A DNA stretch of 64,000 nucleotides from Sapria himalayana (taxonomy: Eukaryota; Streptophyta; Magnoliopsida; Malpighiales; Rafflesiaceae). The position numbers were made by a program, and so were the translations under genes. Positions 47,276 to 58,640 of the stretch are shown piece by piece (position 1 is the first letter of the stretch; every line of letters begins with the position of its first letter). Below the pieces are notes generated by a model. It worked only from the letters and a program-made list of their open reading frames with translations. It was not told where the DNA came from and ran no database searches. Location of the stretch: positions 1,566,966-1,630,965 of the forward strand of contig JAREIK010003411.1 in assembly GCA_029783825.1 (NCBI GenBank), written 5' to 3'.

Positions 47276-48970
47276 TAAAAGAATATTTGATATATGATTT
47301 TTATTATTAAGTTTTATTGCATTATTATCATTCATTATTTCAAATTTTAATAGTCATTTTTTTAATTTTGATATTTTGATTATTATTTAGAAGAAATCTG
47401 AGAGTTGTACTTAGTGCCTTATTTTATAGGTATTTTCATGCATATTTTTTTTGTTTCTTAAATTATTTGTTTTGATGATACCAAGATGCTTAAGTCTCAT
47501 TCTGAAAAATTATTTTATATAAGATGATATTATATCATAATGGAAAAGATAATTATTTTCAACTCTAATGAAACTTGAGAATTAATATCTTGGTCTATAA
47601 TAAGATTTGTTGTTTCTTACAAGTATTTATTGTGAATACTTGTCCAAATAGAAATGTAGATTATTTAAATATGACTTATTGTAAAAGAGTTTATTTAGAT
47701 ATTTGATTTTGATATAAACATTTTTTTTTTGTAGTGACCAAGATAATTTCAATATGAATATTTATATCACTATAATCTTTTTAAAATGAATAATATATTA
47801 AGTACACAAAGAATATTTGTCTTTACATTAATCTTGATGAAGTATATATCGACCAATTACTTGGTTTTTGAGAATTGGCACGCCATTCATATCTAGCCTG
47901 TGGATTGCAAGATGCCTCGTTTGATTAAAATTAGTATTGAGAACTTAATTTATAAGGTTTTCAATCATAATTACTTCTCTTGGCTTGCTCAAATATGTTA
48001 TATTTATTTTTTATTTTTTTAAAATATATTTAGACGATAAATTTATGTTATTGATTTTGTGTGTGAATGCTATTTTTATTATAAGAGATGATAAGTTGAT
48101 TGTGTTTGATATTTTTTCAATTATGACAACTTAGATATAATACTAATATTGAGAAGATAAATAATTGATATTCTTACATAAATTAATTTTTTGAGTTGTG
48201 TTGTAGTATATATTTTAATCAAGTCAGATAATAATTTTTAATCTAGATTGATTTATTTAGTTAACTCAATTATATCTAGGAGAATCATTAGAAAGTTTAA
48301 TTATCTGACTATTATTTAAACAAATATAGTTAATTTTTTATTTTTTAAATTTTTTATGACATTTATTTAGGTGCATCTCTTCACATATTTATCTATGTGA
48401 AATCTTTTAGGCACAATGTATTTTTTTTCATGATTACCGACATCTCTAATTGGTTGATTTTTCAGATTTTAGTTGGTCATTCTTTGACAAAGAAGAAATG
48501 TACTATAAATTATTGTGTTTTTCCTTTAGATAATCATGTTTTTTAAAAAAATTAAAAAAAATATATTGTAGTCTCAAAATTTATTGCATAGACAAAGATT
48601 AGAACACTTATAACAATTAATTGTAAAATATTTTAGATTAGATACCTTTTTGATGAGTCTAAATATACATCTATTATTTTAATAATTATTTATGATGATA
48701 GTTAAGTTGTGAAATATATAATTTTTAATATGATATTTTATGAGCATATGAAGTATAAAGAGATAGAATGTTTATCAGGAAGAATATCAAAGATTAGACT
48801 TTTGAAAAAGTTTCATTTTACTTTTTTTTCAAAGTTTTGTGTGTTGTATTGAATATGTATGTTTCTATTTGATGGAGTGTTGTGGTTTTTTTTGTCATTT
48901 GTTATATTTTTATATTTTTGATGGAAACACCTGATTTGTGTGTTGTCCGTAGTTTCTTATTTTATATTGA
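47276..48970 (+). mobile_element. Decayed Ty1/copia remnant 2
   Basis: From 47640 it repeats the RT region of remnant 1 in the same order: TTAGTGACCAAGATAATTTC near 47735, then ATCTTGATGAAGTATATATC. The RNase H end is at about 48620-48800 (MKYKEIECLSGRI). GGAGTGTTGTGGTTTTTTTTG (about 48881) is the LTR start, matching 47190 in remnant 1. All frames are broken. Confidence 0.55.
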
Positions 48971-49560
48971 ATGTTTTTTCTACTAATATTGTTGAGTTTG
49001 TTAAATTGTTATTGGATGTGTTTTTTTTTATATTATTTTAGACAATTTTATGGACAACTCTCATGGGAAATAATAGTTTTATTACTATTATGAATATATG
49101 TGATGGGAATCGTTGAGGGAGCAAAACCCTTTTAGGTGGAATCCTAGGTAAGTTTTCCAATCGAATAAAAGAATAGTTGTAACTAGTACACAAGTCTCTT
49201 GCTTAGTATGTTATGTTTGATGAATCTTAAAATTGAGACCTATCATGTTTAGACAAAGACATTTATCATCATACCAAAGTTTTCAAACTAAATAAGGAAT
49301 AAAATTAACATAATCATGCTCAATGAATTTATTATTTTGGAGTAAAGTCTTAAAGAAAATTAATTCTTGAAAGGATAACATCAATATAAACAAGTATTCT
49401 CCTCAATTTGGCAGAATAATAGTTTTAACTTGGGTCGGTCCAACATTACATGATTGACACTGCTATCTATAGGTGATTGATAATTTATAGGAAACTAGAA
49501 TCAAATTCATATTATTTACAATGGCAGAGTATCACGCAATGTGTTCTAGTGACACTTGAC
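48971..49560. other. Unassigned sequence, with a faint F2 trace near 49430
   Basis: ACTTGGGTCGGTCCAACATTACATGATTGACACTGCTA (49426-49470, given here only as position) resembles a decayed F2 right end ending in TTGACACTGCTA. GTCTTGGACTTAACAG-like motifs were not found. No gene. Confidence 0.35.
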
Positions 49561-49569
49561 TCGTTTAGG

Positions 49570-49960
49570 TACATGCACATGGATTTGGACTGGGAACAGC
49601 CTTAGCAACACTGTTTGAGTTGCTTCCATGATCCATGTTTGAGGTTGTACCACATGGACCCAGGTCCGGACCATGCCCAGGTGAAACCGACATGGTGGCA
49701 CAAGCACAACTCGGGCCTGAGACCATGCCCTGCTCCAATATGAGTGCAAGAGCTTGGTTTGAGTCTGCGATCAGGCTTGGGTGTATGCCTAGGTGCAAGC
49801 TGTGCCTAGGCATGAGTTCGAGTTATAGGCATCATGTGGACCAGCAGGCGGGCAGCACATCAGGCACAACACAGTTCCTTCCTCTTCTGATGGCAGGCTA
49901 GCCTTTTGGTGAGCTAAGTTTTTTGCCGGGCTGACCCTCCAGCTCGTTTGAAACCTTTGC
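49570..49960. mobile_element. F2-type hAT fragment
   Basis: GC-rich sequence (GACCCAGGTCCGGACC, ACATGGTGGCACAAGC) ends with CCAGCTCGTTTGAAACC at 49937-49955, a variant of the F2 right terminus. The left end is not clear. Overlapping frames on both strands at 49546-50052 are not genes. Confidence 0.55.
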
Positions 49961-50599
49961 TTGTAAACCAAACTCCAGATAATTGTTTCTTTTGTAATTC
50001 TTCTAAAAAATGATACATAGTCTGTAGTTTTAGAAAATATAGTATGCAACATAGGTTTTTGAGTGACACTCTTTCTTTAAAAAGTTTAGGCAGAGTAAAA
50101 ATTTAGAAGATATACCTCGATCTCTTATTGTTCCTTATACTTGAGTTTCACGTGGGATTTCAATTACTAGAAAAATGTTACTTATCAGTTTTTTGTGAAC
50201 TTATTGGTTAAAACTATAATAACTTTATTCCTGAGATGTCATATGTAACCACATGTATCGAATAAATTTATTCTAGAGAGAATGCAAAAATTTTAAAAAT
50301 AATAATTTCTTAAGTCCAACTTGAGCTAGTAACTAATGAGTCAATTTGATCACAACTCAAAATGAGTTGGAAGCATAGAGACTTAATTCTTTAGGATTTT
50401 GAGTCTATTCTAAGAAAAAGGAACACATTCAATCTATTCAGAATGAAAGAATATCTATTGAGAAGTTAGATGCTCATGTAATTTAATTTCTATGATATTG
50501 ATTTTTCAATTATTCTCAAAAAAAAATAGAAATGACATGCTAAACACCTCATTTTATGTGTATTATTGTATTTTTGTGTTGTTTCTTATTTAGTTTTTT
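49961..50599. other. Unassigned sequence
   Basis: Contains AAGTTTAGGCAGAGTAAAAA and TCAAAATGAGTTGGAAGCATAGAG. This may be upstream copia pol sequence of remnant 3, but translation is too broken to be sure. Confidence 0.35.
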
Positions 50600-52480
50600 T
50601 TAATTAATAATATGATACTTAGTTCTTATTCCAAAGGATTATCTTATTAAACATAGTACTAGATAATTATAAAAAAAAATAAATATTTTTTACTCTAATT
50701 AGATTTTAGAATTAGTTCGCTATGAAATTGGTTGTGAGATTGATTTTCTAAAGGCTATATTTGTTATGAAGCAATTGACTCGGTACATATATTTATATCA
50801 CTAATAATATCTCACAAATAATGATACATAAAATAAATATGAAAAATATATTTTTTATATTGATATTGAGATGAGATATATATAAAAAATAACTTCATAT
50901 TTTTCTAGTAGTTATAGATCAATTAGATTTAATTTTAAAATTTTGGAATATTTTGTACGTTTTGAAATAGTAATCAAAAGTTTAGTTTTTTGAGTTTTTT
51001 TATAGGGTATTTTCTTTTGGTTTATTTAGGCATGTTATAGAGTATTTTATTTCAAATAATTAGAGTACAATTTAATTGATTATGATGATGTATGTTACAA
51101 ATTATTTTTTATTTTTTCTAAATAATTCAAATAACATGTTTATTTTGTTGATTATGTATATAAATGATATTCTTATTATATAAGATGATTAGTTAAGAAT
51201 CATTTAATAGTTTTATAAGGTCATTTAAGACATAATATATATTATGTTGTTATGGATGAAATATGTAATTAATTTTTTTGCATATGTTATTTTTTTGGAT
51301 TGTGTTATATATATATTTTTCTTGAGTTAAATATTAATTTTTTTATTTGAAATATATTATTCAGTTGACTCGAATATATACAAGAGATTAATAAATATAT
51401 TAATTATCTGATTATTATCAGATTTAATATAGATTTATATTTAGCATCGTTAATTATTTTTTAGATTTTTATGATATTTTCATTGTTAAGTAATTTTTTG
51501 CATAGTTATATATGGAAAGAAATTTTTAGGCTTTGACATTGTTTTCAGTAATCATTTACATTTCCAAAATATGGCAAATGAGATGTGTCAGGCTGGCATG
51601 ACTAGTCGACAAGTTTTTCTATAGTCCAAGTCGGGTCACCTTAACAGAGTGGCACTATTTGGTGTGGCAAACTGTATGTGCTGTCACAGCTCGACTTCAT
51701 ATATAATGAGTTTGACATGATTTGACTAGCCTTGTTTCGGGCTAAAAACTAGTCCAGGCTTGGTGAAAATACTAGTCTTAGTGTGGAGACAAGTACATTT
51801 GATGTTCCAGTTCTGACTCTACCCTATCATTGTCCTTAAAAAATACAGTATGTGAGATTCATTTGCCAACTTGGGTTATGGGTTTAGCTCGACTTGTGAC
51901 ATGACACAATCATGAATTTTGATTTGAATCTAATTCAACTTGGGCGGGCATGCCCTTTTGGGACATATCGTGCCACATGATCTAATGGCACATGGGTTGT
52001 GCTATCCTACGCATGTTCCAGGCACTGTTTTGTTGGTGTCGGGTCGTGTTAGTCTCAGTTTTTCCCATGCTATGTCATGGGTTGGGCCTAGTCTCATGGC
52101 CTATTTGTTATCTCTAACTTCAACTAACTGGTTTTTTAGATTCCAATGGATACTAGGTTGCCGAGAAATAAAATTGAGTAAGAGTCATTATTTTTTCCTC
52201 AAAGTTAATTTTATCTTTTCAAATAGTAAGATATTGATGATGATCTTGATGCAATTGAAGAGGTAAAGTGTTTGTTGATGATGATGGTTATTTGGGAGAT
52301 ATTTTGAATCAACCATCTTATTGAGAATATTGTATTATTCTCCCATTATTTTCTATGTTGATAGTCAGTTAATTAGGCGTGTAGTATTCAATATGATATT
52401 CAATGAGCCGACAGAATACATAAAGGTTTATAGATTCTATCATAGGAAGAAGATCTATGATGACTTGACACAATTAAATC
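50600..52480 (+). mobile_element. Decayed Ty1/copia remnant 3
   Basis: RT-region sequence at 50690-51250 matches remnants 1 and 2 in order (TAGATTTTAGAATTAGTTCGCTATG, GATTATGTATATAAATGATATTC). The RNase H end is at 52350-52470, reading FYVDSQLIRRVVFNMIFNEP, then TEYIKVYRFYHRKKIYDDL (the copia YCDNQA...NPVFHERTKHIEVDCHFIR block). An F2-type element interrupts it at about 51572-52121. Confidence 0.6.
51572..52121. mobile_element. F2-type hAT element in copia remnant 3
   Basis: The right end reads GGCCTATTTGTTATCTCTA, an F2-like terminus. The left end near 51572 (CAAAATATGGCAAATGAG) is decayed. Internal GGGCGGGCATGCCC and GGCACATGGG motifs are F2-like. Flanks do not give a clear TSD. Confidence 0.55.
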
Positions 52481-52484
52481 CATG

Positions 52485-52650
52485 CATGGTCGGCACTTTG
52501 GCACGACTTGGGCCTTGCCAGGTCTAGGTGTCCAATCTGCATGCTAGACTCACATAATGCTTGGGCCATCTTTCTAGGCTTGGACTAGATTTAACTAGGC
52601 GTGTGAAAAACACATACCATTTTTTTAGAAAATGCTTTAGATAGGGGCTT
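52485..52650. mobile_element. F2-type fragment
   Basis: GGTCGGCACTTTGGCACGAC and TTGGGCCATCTTTCTAGGC are F2-like GC-rich pieces without ends. Confidence 0.4.
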
Positions 52651-52865
52651 CCCATGCCCTATTTTTTTTTAAATGAGCTCGGGTTAGTCTCGGCTGACAT
52701 TTACCTTACCTGATCTCTTTTAAAATTTTTTATTGTGAATTAAAAAATATTTTTGATTAATGTGAGTAGATGTCTCAGCAGCAATACAATCTTTACGATG
52801 TCACCTCATGTTAATGATCAAATAGACCATTCACTCATCATGCGCATGCACATTTGTCAAATAAA

Positions 52866-53050
52866 AATACAGTATTTTTAATTATTTTAAAATACCTAAT
52901 ATTTATAATTAATAATTTTATTTTTAATTTTATTTTTTTTATCATGACGTATCCTAGCCGTATCCATATCCTAGTTTTTTAGAATTTGCCGTGTCCCCGT
53001 ATCTTGCCGTGTCGTATCCCCGTGTCAGTATTCGTATCCGTGCAACATAG
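52866..53050 (+). mobile_element. Truncated F1 hAT end
   Basis: This 185-bp piece is almost the reverse complement of the left end of copy A (2830-3010), down to the TTTTAAAATAATTTAAAAT blocks, and ends TCCGTGCAACATAG at 53050. The rest of the element is missing at 52866. No TSD partner for TCTATAAT (53051-53058) was found on the left. Confidence 0.8.
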
Positions 53051-54975
53051 TCTATAATAACTAGTAGTCCAAGCATTACTCTAACTAACAAAGAAAGAAT
53101 AATAGTTTTGTGTAACTTTTGAACTTGCTCTTTTGGGCTCATTAAAAATGAGTCCTGATTTTAAAAATTAGTTCTTCTCTTTCTAAAAATTTATTTTTCT
53201 CTGATAAAAAATATTTGTATCATGTTTAAGTATTGGAGTATCCAAATAAGATATATCTCATGGCCTTTGATGCTAGCTTGTCTAGTCTTAGAGAGTGATT
53301 AATAATAAAATATATTTCTCTAAAAATTCTAAGAGGTAAGTTAAATAAATTTTCTCGATGATATAAAATCTCAATGTATATGCTATGAAAGATCAAAAGA
53401 TGATATCTGATTGAAGTAGATTCTGATTAAAATATTTTTTAACAAAAAAATGTATGAATACTTTTTTAAGTAAAATACTTCATATTATCTTATGGTCGTT
53501 TGATAAAACTGAAAAAATTAAGTGTTGAAAAAATTAAGTGCTGAAAAATAAGTGTTGAAAAATAAGTGTTGAAAAATTAAGGTTGAATTTATATTGAAAA
53601 ACTATTTGATAAATTACTATTAATTGAATGCTGAATATAAATATATTATTTGATAACTTAAATGCTGAATGCTAAAAATGATGTATTTTACATATTTATC
53701 GTTATTATTTATATATTACATATTATTCAACATGAATAGAATTTCTAATGAATTTTTTTTTCACTATAATTATTAATTATTAAAAAAAATAAAATCATTA
53801 AAAACATATTCATAAATAAAATATAAATCCAAAAAAAATAAAAATGTTTAAAAAATAACCAATAAAATCTAATTCTTTAAAACTATTCAAATTTTTAATA
53901 TAAAAAAAATTAAGGAATACCTAGTTGATTTGTTATTTTTTTTCTTAAATTAATCATGAAAAAGGGTTGGATCAGAGTTTGTGATCGTGAAGAAAGGAGA
54001 AGAAGACAGATTCACAAACTGAACTGTAGCGTGAACGAGAAAAAGAAAAAGAAATAAAAAAAAATGACAAAATAGCAATTTAAAAAAAATTGAAAATTTT
54101 CAGCCTTCAACAATGAGTATGTCTCTACCCACTTAAAATTATTTATGAATTGTTACTTAAAATTTTAAATTTTTAGCTCCTAATATTTTTTTATCAAACG
54201 CATTTAAAATTTTAAATAATTGAAAATTTTAATTTTTAATAGCTTGAAAATTTTTTGAGTGCGTTATCAAACATCTCCTTTGTTAGATGTTTATTATATA
54301 TTTCAATAATTGGAAGGTCCTTATTAGAAACATTGGCTCCTCAGTAGGCTAGGTATGTTCTATTCTATAATAAATTATAAGTCATTTGTAATCAAATCTC
54401 CTAATTACTGGCTCAAAATGAGTATTTATTGAGAAACTCTTGAACTATTGTATCTAGGCCCAAAGGATATTTTCCTCTCCAAAAATTTTTTTTTTACAGA
54501 CTTAATAGGATCTTAACTTATTAATAGATATGAGAATCTCATGAGTAACATCATATTGTATATCAACAAGCTCAAATGTTGTTGATGAGCGATTTTTTAT
54601 ACTTATTGATAGTTTAAAATGTATTACAAGTAAGAAATGAAGAGTAATGGATTCATGTGTAATTTTTGGAGTCTTTCTAGAATTATTAAAAAATAAGTTA
54701 TGGTAAAAAAGGTTATATTTGTTCTTATTAAAATTTTATCAATTTTTGGTAAAAAAAAATTACATTTTGTTTGAGTAATGGAGTTTTTAAGTAATAATTT
54801 TATTAGTTTTTGGTAAAAAATAATTATACTTTGTGTGTAACTTTTGGACTCAAGATCCTCGATGTTAAATTGTCTAATCTTGGAGAATGATCAAAAATAA
54901 ATAAATAAATATATTCTAAATCTTTGAGAAACAAGTAAAATAATTTTTTTTCTAGTAAATAGGATCTATAAGGGC
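53051..54975. repeat. Diverged direct repeats flanking a MITE
   Basis: CTTGTCTAGTCTTAGAGAGTGATTAATAATAAA (53275 area) recurs as AATTGTCTAATCTTGGAGAATGATCAAAAATAA near 54868. Both are followed by a TCTAAA, GAG(A)AACAAGT(A)AA series. The two copies are separated by about 1.6 kb and by the MITE at 53494-54278. Function unknown. Confidence 0.5.
53494..54278. mobile_element. MITE-like element with GTTTGATAA ends
   Basis: Left GGTCGTTTGATAAAACTG and right GCGTTATCAAACATCTCC are inverted repeats around GTTTGATAA. Near the left end AAGTGTTGAAAAAT-type units repeat four or five times; the right side has TTAAAATTTTAAAT repeats. About 785 bp and no gene. A clear TSD was not found. Confidence 0.55.
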
Positions 54976-55074
54976 TTATTTTGTAAAAGGACACTTGACA
55001 ACATGTGTTAGATCAAGTATATTATTATAAAAATAACATCTAGACAAAATTGTTTTAATATAGATGACATTGGT

Positions 55075-55165
55075 TCGTGCCATGTCTTGCCGAGCCAGGC
55101 ACGATCTATGCCTCGAGGCAGCCCAGTACGTGCCCAAGCACAGTTCTGGACCGTACCATGTCAAA
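55075..55165. mobile_element. F2-type fragment
   Basis: GTTCGTGCCATGTCTTGCCG and GGCACGATCTATGCCTCG are F2-like GC-rich sequence without ends. Confidence 0.45.
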
Positions 55166-55549
55166 ACCGTGCACATTGTATTAAGACTCATTCATTTTTA
55201 CTGTGATAATATTTCTCAATACTTATAACATCAATTGAAATTAGGATTTCAAAAAATACTATTAGAACTAGTTGAATTTGTCACCTCAAATGAGCAATAA
55301 ATTTTAATGGTACGAAAACAAAAATAATCTACTTACTTGCCTATGTGTGCCTACGATCAATCATAGTATGTTCTTGATGTCATCCTTTGCTCATGCTTTT
55401 TTCTATCAATGGCTCCCATCACCTGCCACTACCTTGCATGCTTGTTGCCAACCACCACGTGCTCACTCGTTTGGACACAAATAAATGCCCATGTGTCACA
55501 CACAGTGGGTGTTCAATGACTATACAAGATGGAACATAGTGATTGTGCA

Positions 55550-56160
55550 TAAGGGTGTTCAAATTTATGATTGGCATCAAGTTGCTACCTTACTTGACCC
55601 TACCATACCTGACTTTACCCTACCCTACTAAATGGTTAACCACAAAAATAGGGTAGGATTGCGGAAGAGTTTTTGGCCTTCTGATTAACTCGTGTAAGAA
55701 AGTAGAATAACAATTTAATTCCGCATTCATAACATACCCTACCCACACTAATATATATATATATTTATTTATTTATTTATTTATTATATAAATATTTATG
55801 GTAGATTAATGGCTAAAATAATTATAATTATCATTATAATTATTTTAAAATTTTAGTGTTATTGATTTTTTGTGTTATTAAATTAGTGTAAGATTAGTGT
55901 ATATTATTTAATTACATTGTTAAAAAGTTTCAAAAATTAATAGCTACAAAAGTGATTACCTATCTTCTTACCTAACTTTCTACCCGATTAATTGGGTAGA
56001 AATTTGGGTAGGAATGCTACATATTATTAGGTAGAAATTCATGTAGGAATGCTAGCTACATCTTATCGGGTAGGGTAGTGTAAAAAAATTTCTTCTGCCA
56101 AGTATCGGGTAGGAAGGCGGAATCATATTTCCTATCCATTGGGTAGGGTGAACACTTCTA
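55550..56160. mobile_element. MITE-like element with TAAGGGTGTTCA / TGAACACTTCTA ends
   Basis: The terminal repeats fit a hAT-type pattern (T-A-R-G-G-GTGTTCA). Internal CCTACCC/GGGTAGG motifs are abundant near both ends (55585-55640 and 55980-56150), as expected for subterminal binding sites. Flanking ATTGTGCA and GTTTTGCC match at five of eight positions, so the TSD is weak. About 611 bp and no gene. Confidence 0.6.
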
Positions 56161-56274
56161 GTTTTGCCCTCTTCTTCTAGAACATGTGCATGTCTTGCAG
56201 GTATATATAGTGCATGTGATTCTACATCTAGAGTTTGTAAAAACTCACCCACACACACATTTTTTAGAATTTGA

Positions 56275-56440
56275 CTCTGATAGCATGTTACATTTTGGGC
56301 AACAAAATAATAAATGTAAAATATATTCACTTTTGGTATGAATGATGGAAATAACAACCATGCTGCCCTTATACGAATACGGCGCACATAAATGATTGGG
56401 ATAGTCCACAAGTTAGGTGGGCTCATCAAAAGTATCGACT
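56275..56440 (-). mobile_element. LTR-retrotransposon primer-binding site and LTR piece 1
   Basis: GACTCTGATAGCA (about 56276) resembles the complement of an initiator-Met tRNA primer-binding site and is followed by TGTTACATTTTGGGCAACAAAATAATAAATG, an LTR start. A homologous piece is at 58485-58640. Confidence 0.55.
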
Positions 56441-56732
56441 AAGAAGAAAAAACAATGAAAAAAAAAACAAAAACATAAATTGTAACACTTTGAAAAAAAA
56501 AAAACTTTTCATTGTCTAGATGTGTTGGTTGCTTCAATGTTCATTCTCGTACCAATTCCAAATGAAAAAAAAAATAAAATATTTAACACCTTGATCACAA
56601 AGGCTTCATGTATATTCCAGAAGAAAAAATATTGCTCATACTGTAGAATAAAAAATATATATTTCTAAAAAATCAGAAGATATTGCAGTTAATTATTTTG
56701 ATTTAGATCTTTTAATATTAATTATTTTTTTA

Positions 56733-56808
56733 GCTTCTAAATCTTTAATATTATTGCAAAGTATATGCTTACATGATCTCAACATCACTGATGCTTCCAA
56801 CTTATGGC
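56733..56808 (+). CDS. Weak exon candidate
   Basis: A pyrimidine-rich acceptor (TTTTTTTAG at about 56732) is followed by 76 open bases reading ASKSLILLQSICLHDLNITD then ASNLWL. A donor GTAAG lies at about 56809. The phase would fit a codon split after its first base, as left by the exon ending at 29933. That is suggestive only; I do not recognise the peptide. Confidence 0.2.
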
Positions 56809-58484
56809 TGGTAAGAAATTCACTATTTCCCATGCCTCTCTCTCTGTATGGTTTTTTCACACATTTGCCTCTGTGTCACATTTTCATATTATCCACTATT
56901 AGCAGCAATCATGGTTCATTGGTGGCTACAGATTTTGACCACTCTTCAGTCTTCTGGCACATCCCTGTTTCCTATTTGTTGTTTCATTTCTGCTGTTAGA
57001 CATGCATTATTTCGTGCAGGGATTTTAACTTCTCCCTTTTCATCTTCTTTCTCATTAATCTGTGTGGTTTTTTTTATTGGTGACCTCAACAATTATAATA
57101 ACCTCGTATCATTTTTTTGTTTGCATTGCTGGCTACTCTTTCATAAAAGACAATTCATAAAAGACAAATCATAAAAAATATTAAGTTGGATACTAATGTT
57201 TTTTTTTTATGAAAAATCTAATGAGTTTTTGCATTTCTTTGAAGGATTTCTAAGGTGGACATGTGGTTGATTGTGCATATAATGATAGGGTTCATGGTGA
57301 TCAAGATTTTGAAGTTTGAAATAATATAATTTTTTTTTTTTTTTTTTTTTTTGACATGAGCTGTGAGCATTACTTAACAAAGGGTACGGTGATTTGGTAA
57401 ATTGGTAATCAAATCAAACTCATATTTTTATATTGGATGTATGGATGCATGGGTTGTTCATTTATTCACATATGTGCACTACTAGAAACTTTCTAAAATT
57501 ATTTTGGTGTCTATTACATTATGAAATCAGATGGGGAGCATCAGGTATGACTAGTTGTGCATGAGGGGCAAGGGCAAGCAATTGGCCAAGAATGAAGAAT
57601 GATGTAGCATTTGCATTTACCCTTATGGGGTATGATCTAGCCTTTCATCCTGTGCTCCATGTGGTGGTCTGTATTTGATGGGATATCATGACAAATATTG
57701 CTTCATGTTCACTGATGTTTTTTTTTTTTTTTGCTAGAACAAAATTGAAGCTAAACTATCAATAAATGATTATCCGATTGATGCTATTTGGCTCACTCTT
57801 TTCATGTCTTGTTTCATGTGGGGTGAGATAACACAGTGCTTAAATTTCAAGGGAAGGCTTACCAAGTGCATAAGCAGTTTTTCTTTATCCCTTCAATGTT
57901 TATTGAAATATTTGTTTTCAAGTTGCTTATTTGTAGAGATTTTTGTATTATTATTTTTTAAATATTTGGTAAATAAACAAGATATTTTGTTGTTGTGGAG
58001 TTTCATGAAAGTCATCAGCAAGAGTTAAAATTCAAAATAAAAAAATTGTTCCAATGAATTAAATATCATGAAGATAGTTTATGCACTTGTATGATAGTTT
58101 AATAATGTCTGAAAGTGTTTGCTAATTCTTTTTTAATGAATTATAATTTTTAATAACTTGTATTTTTGGTTTGATTTTTTTTCTCCTGGTATTTAACCTC
58201 TTTGAAAGTACCTTTCCATCCTACTGATGGAATAGATGAATTGGGCTAACTCGTTCACTAGACAATTGCACGTAGTATGCAATTTATTAGAATAGATCCT
58301 CTATCTTTGAGGCATTGGTGACAGCATGTGCTAGTCTGTCTTATCCTTCAAAGGCTCCAAATCCTCCCTCTTTGAGCATGATCCTCAATATGCAATATTG
58401 ATTGCAATGTTACATTGTCAAGAACACATTTGATTGCATCTCATCAATTAATTGAAGGAAACCTCGCGTTCATCCCATAAGGTT
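56809..58484. other. Unassigned, possibly intronic sequence
   Basis: AT-rich sequence with poly-T runs (23 T at 57330-57352; another at 57718-57732). Open frames of 60-108 codons at 56754-58028 have no recognised domain. No transposon ends were identified. Confidence 0.35.
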
Positions 58485-58640
58485 TGGCTCTAATATCATG
58501 GTGAATTTTTAGGTTACAAAATAATAAATGTAAAATGTAATCATTCTCAATATGAATGATATAAACAACTTTGATGTTGTCTCTGTGTTATGGGTGAAAA
58601 TGATTGGGACGTCCCACAAGTTGAGATGCAGTTATCACTA
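58485..58640 (-). mobile_element. LTR-retrotransposon primer-binding site and LTR piece 2
   Basis: GGCTCTAATATCA (about 58488) is a changed primer-binding-site complement, followed by TGGTGAATTTTTAGGTTACAAAATAATAAATG. The next 130 bp match 56290-56420 (AAATGATTGGGA, TCCCACAAGTT). A 20-base T run follows at 58667-58686. Confidence 0.55.

Noticed and set aside
49546..50052. Frames of 67-88 codons on both strands
   Set aside because: They coincide with an F2-type GC-rich fragment and lack conserved motifs.
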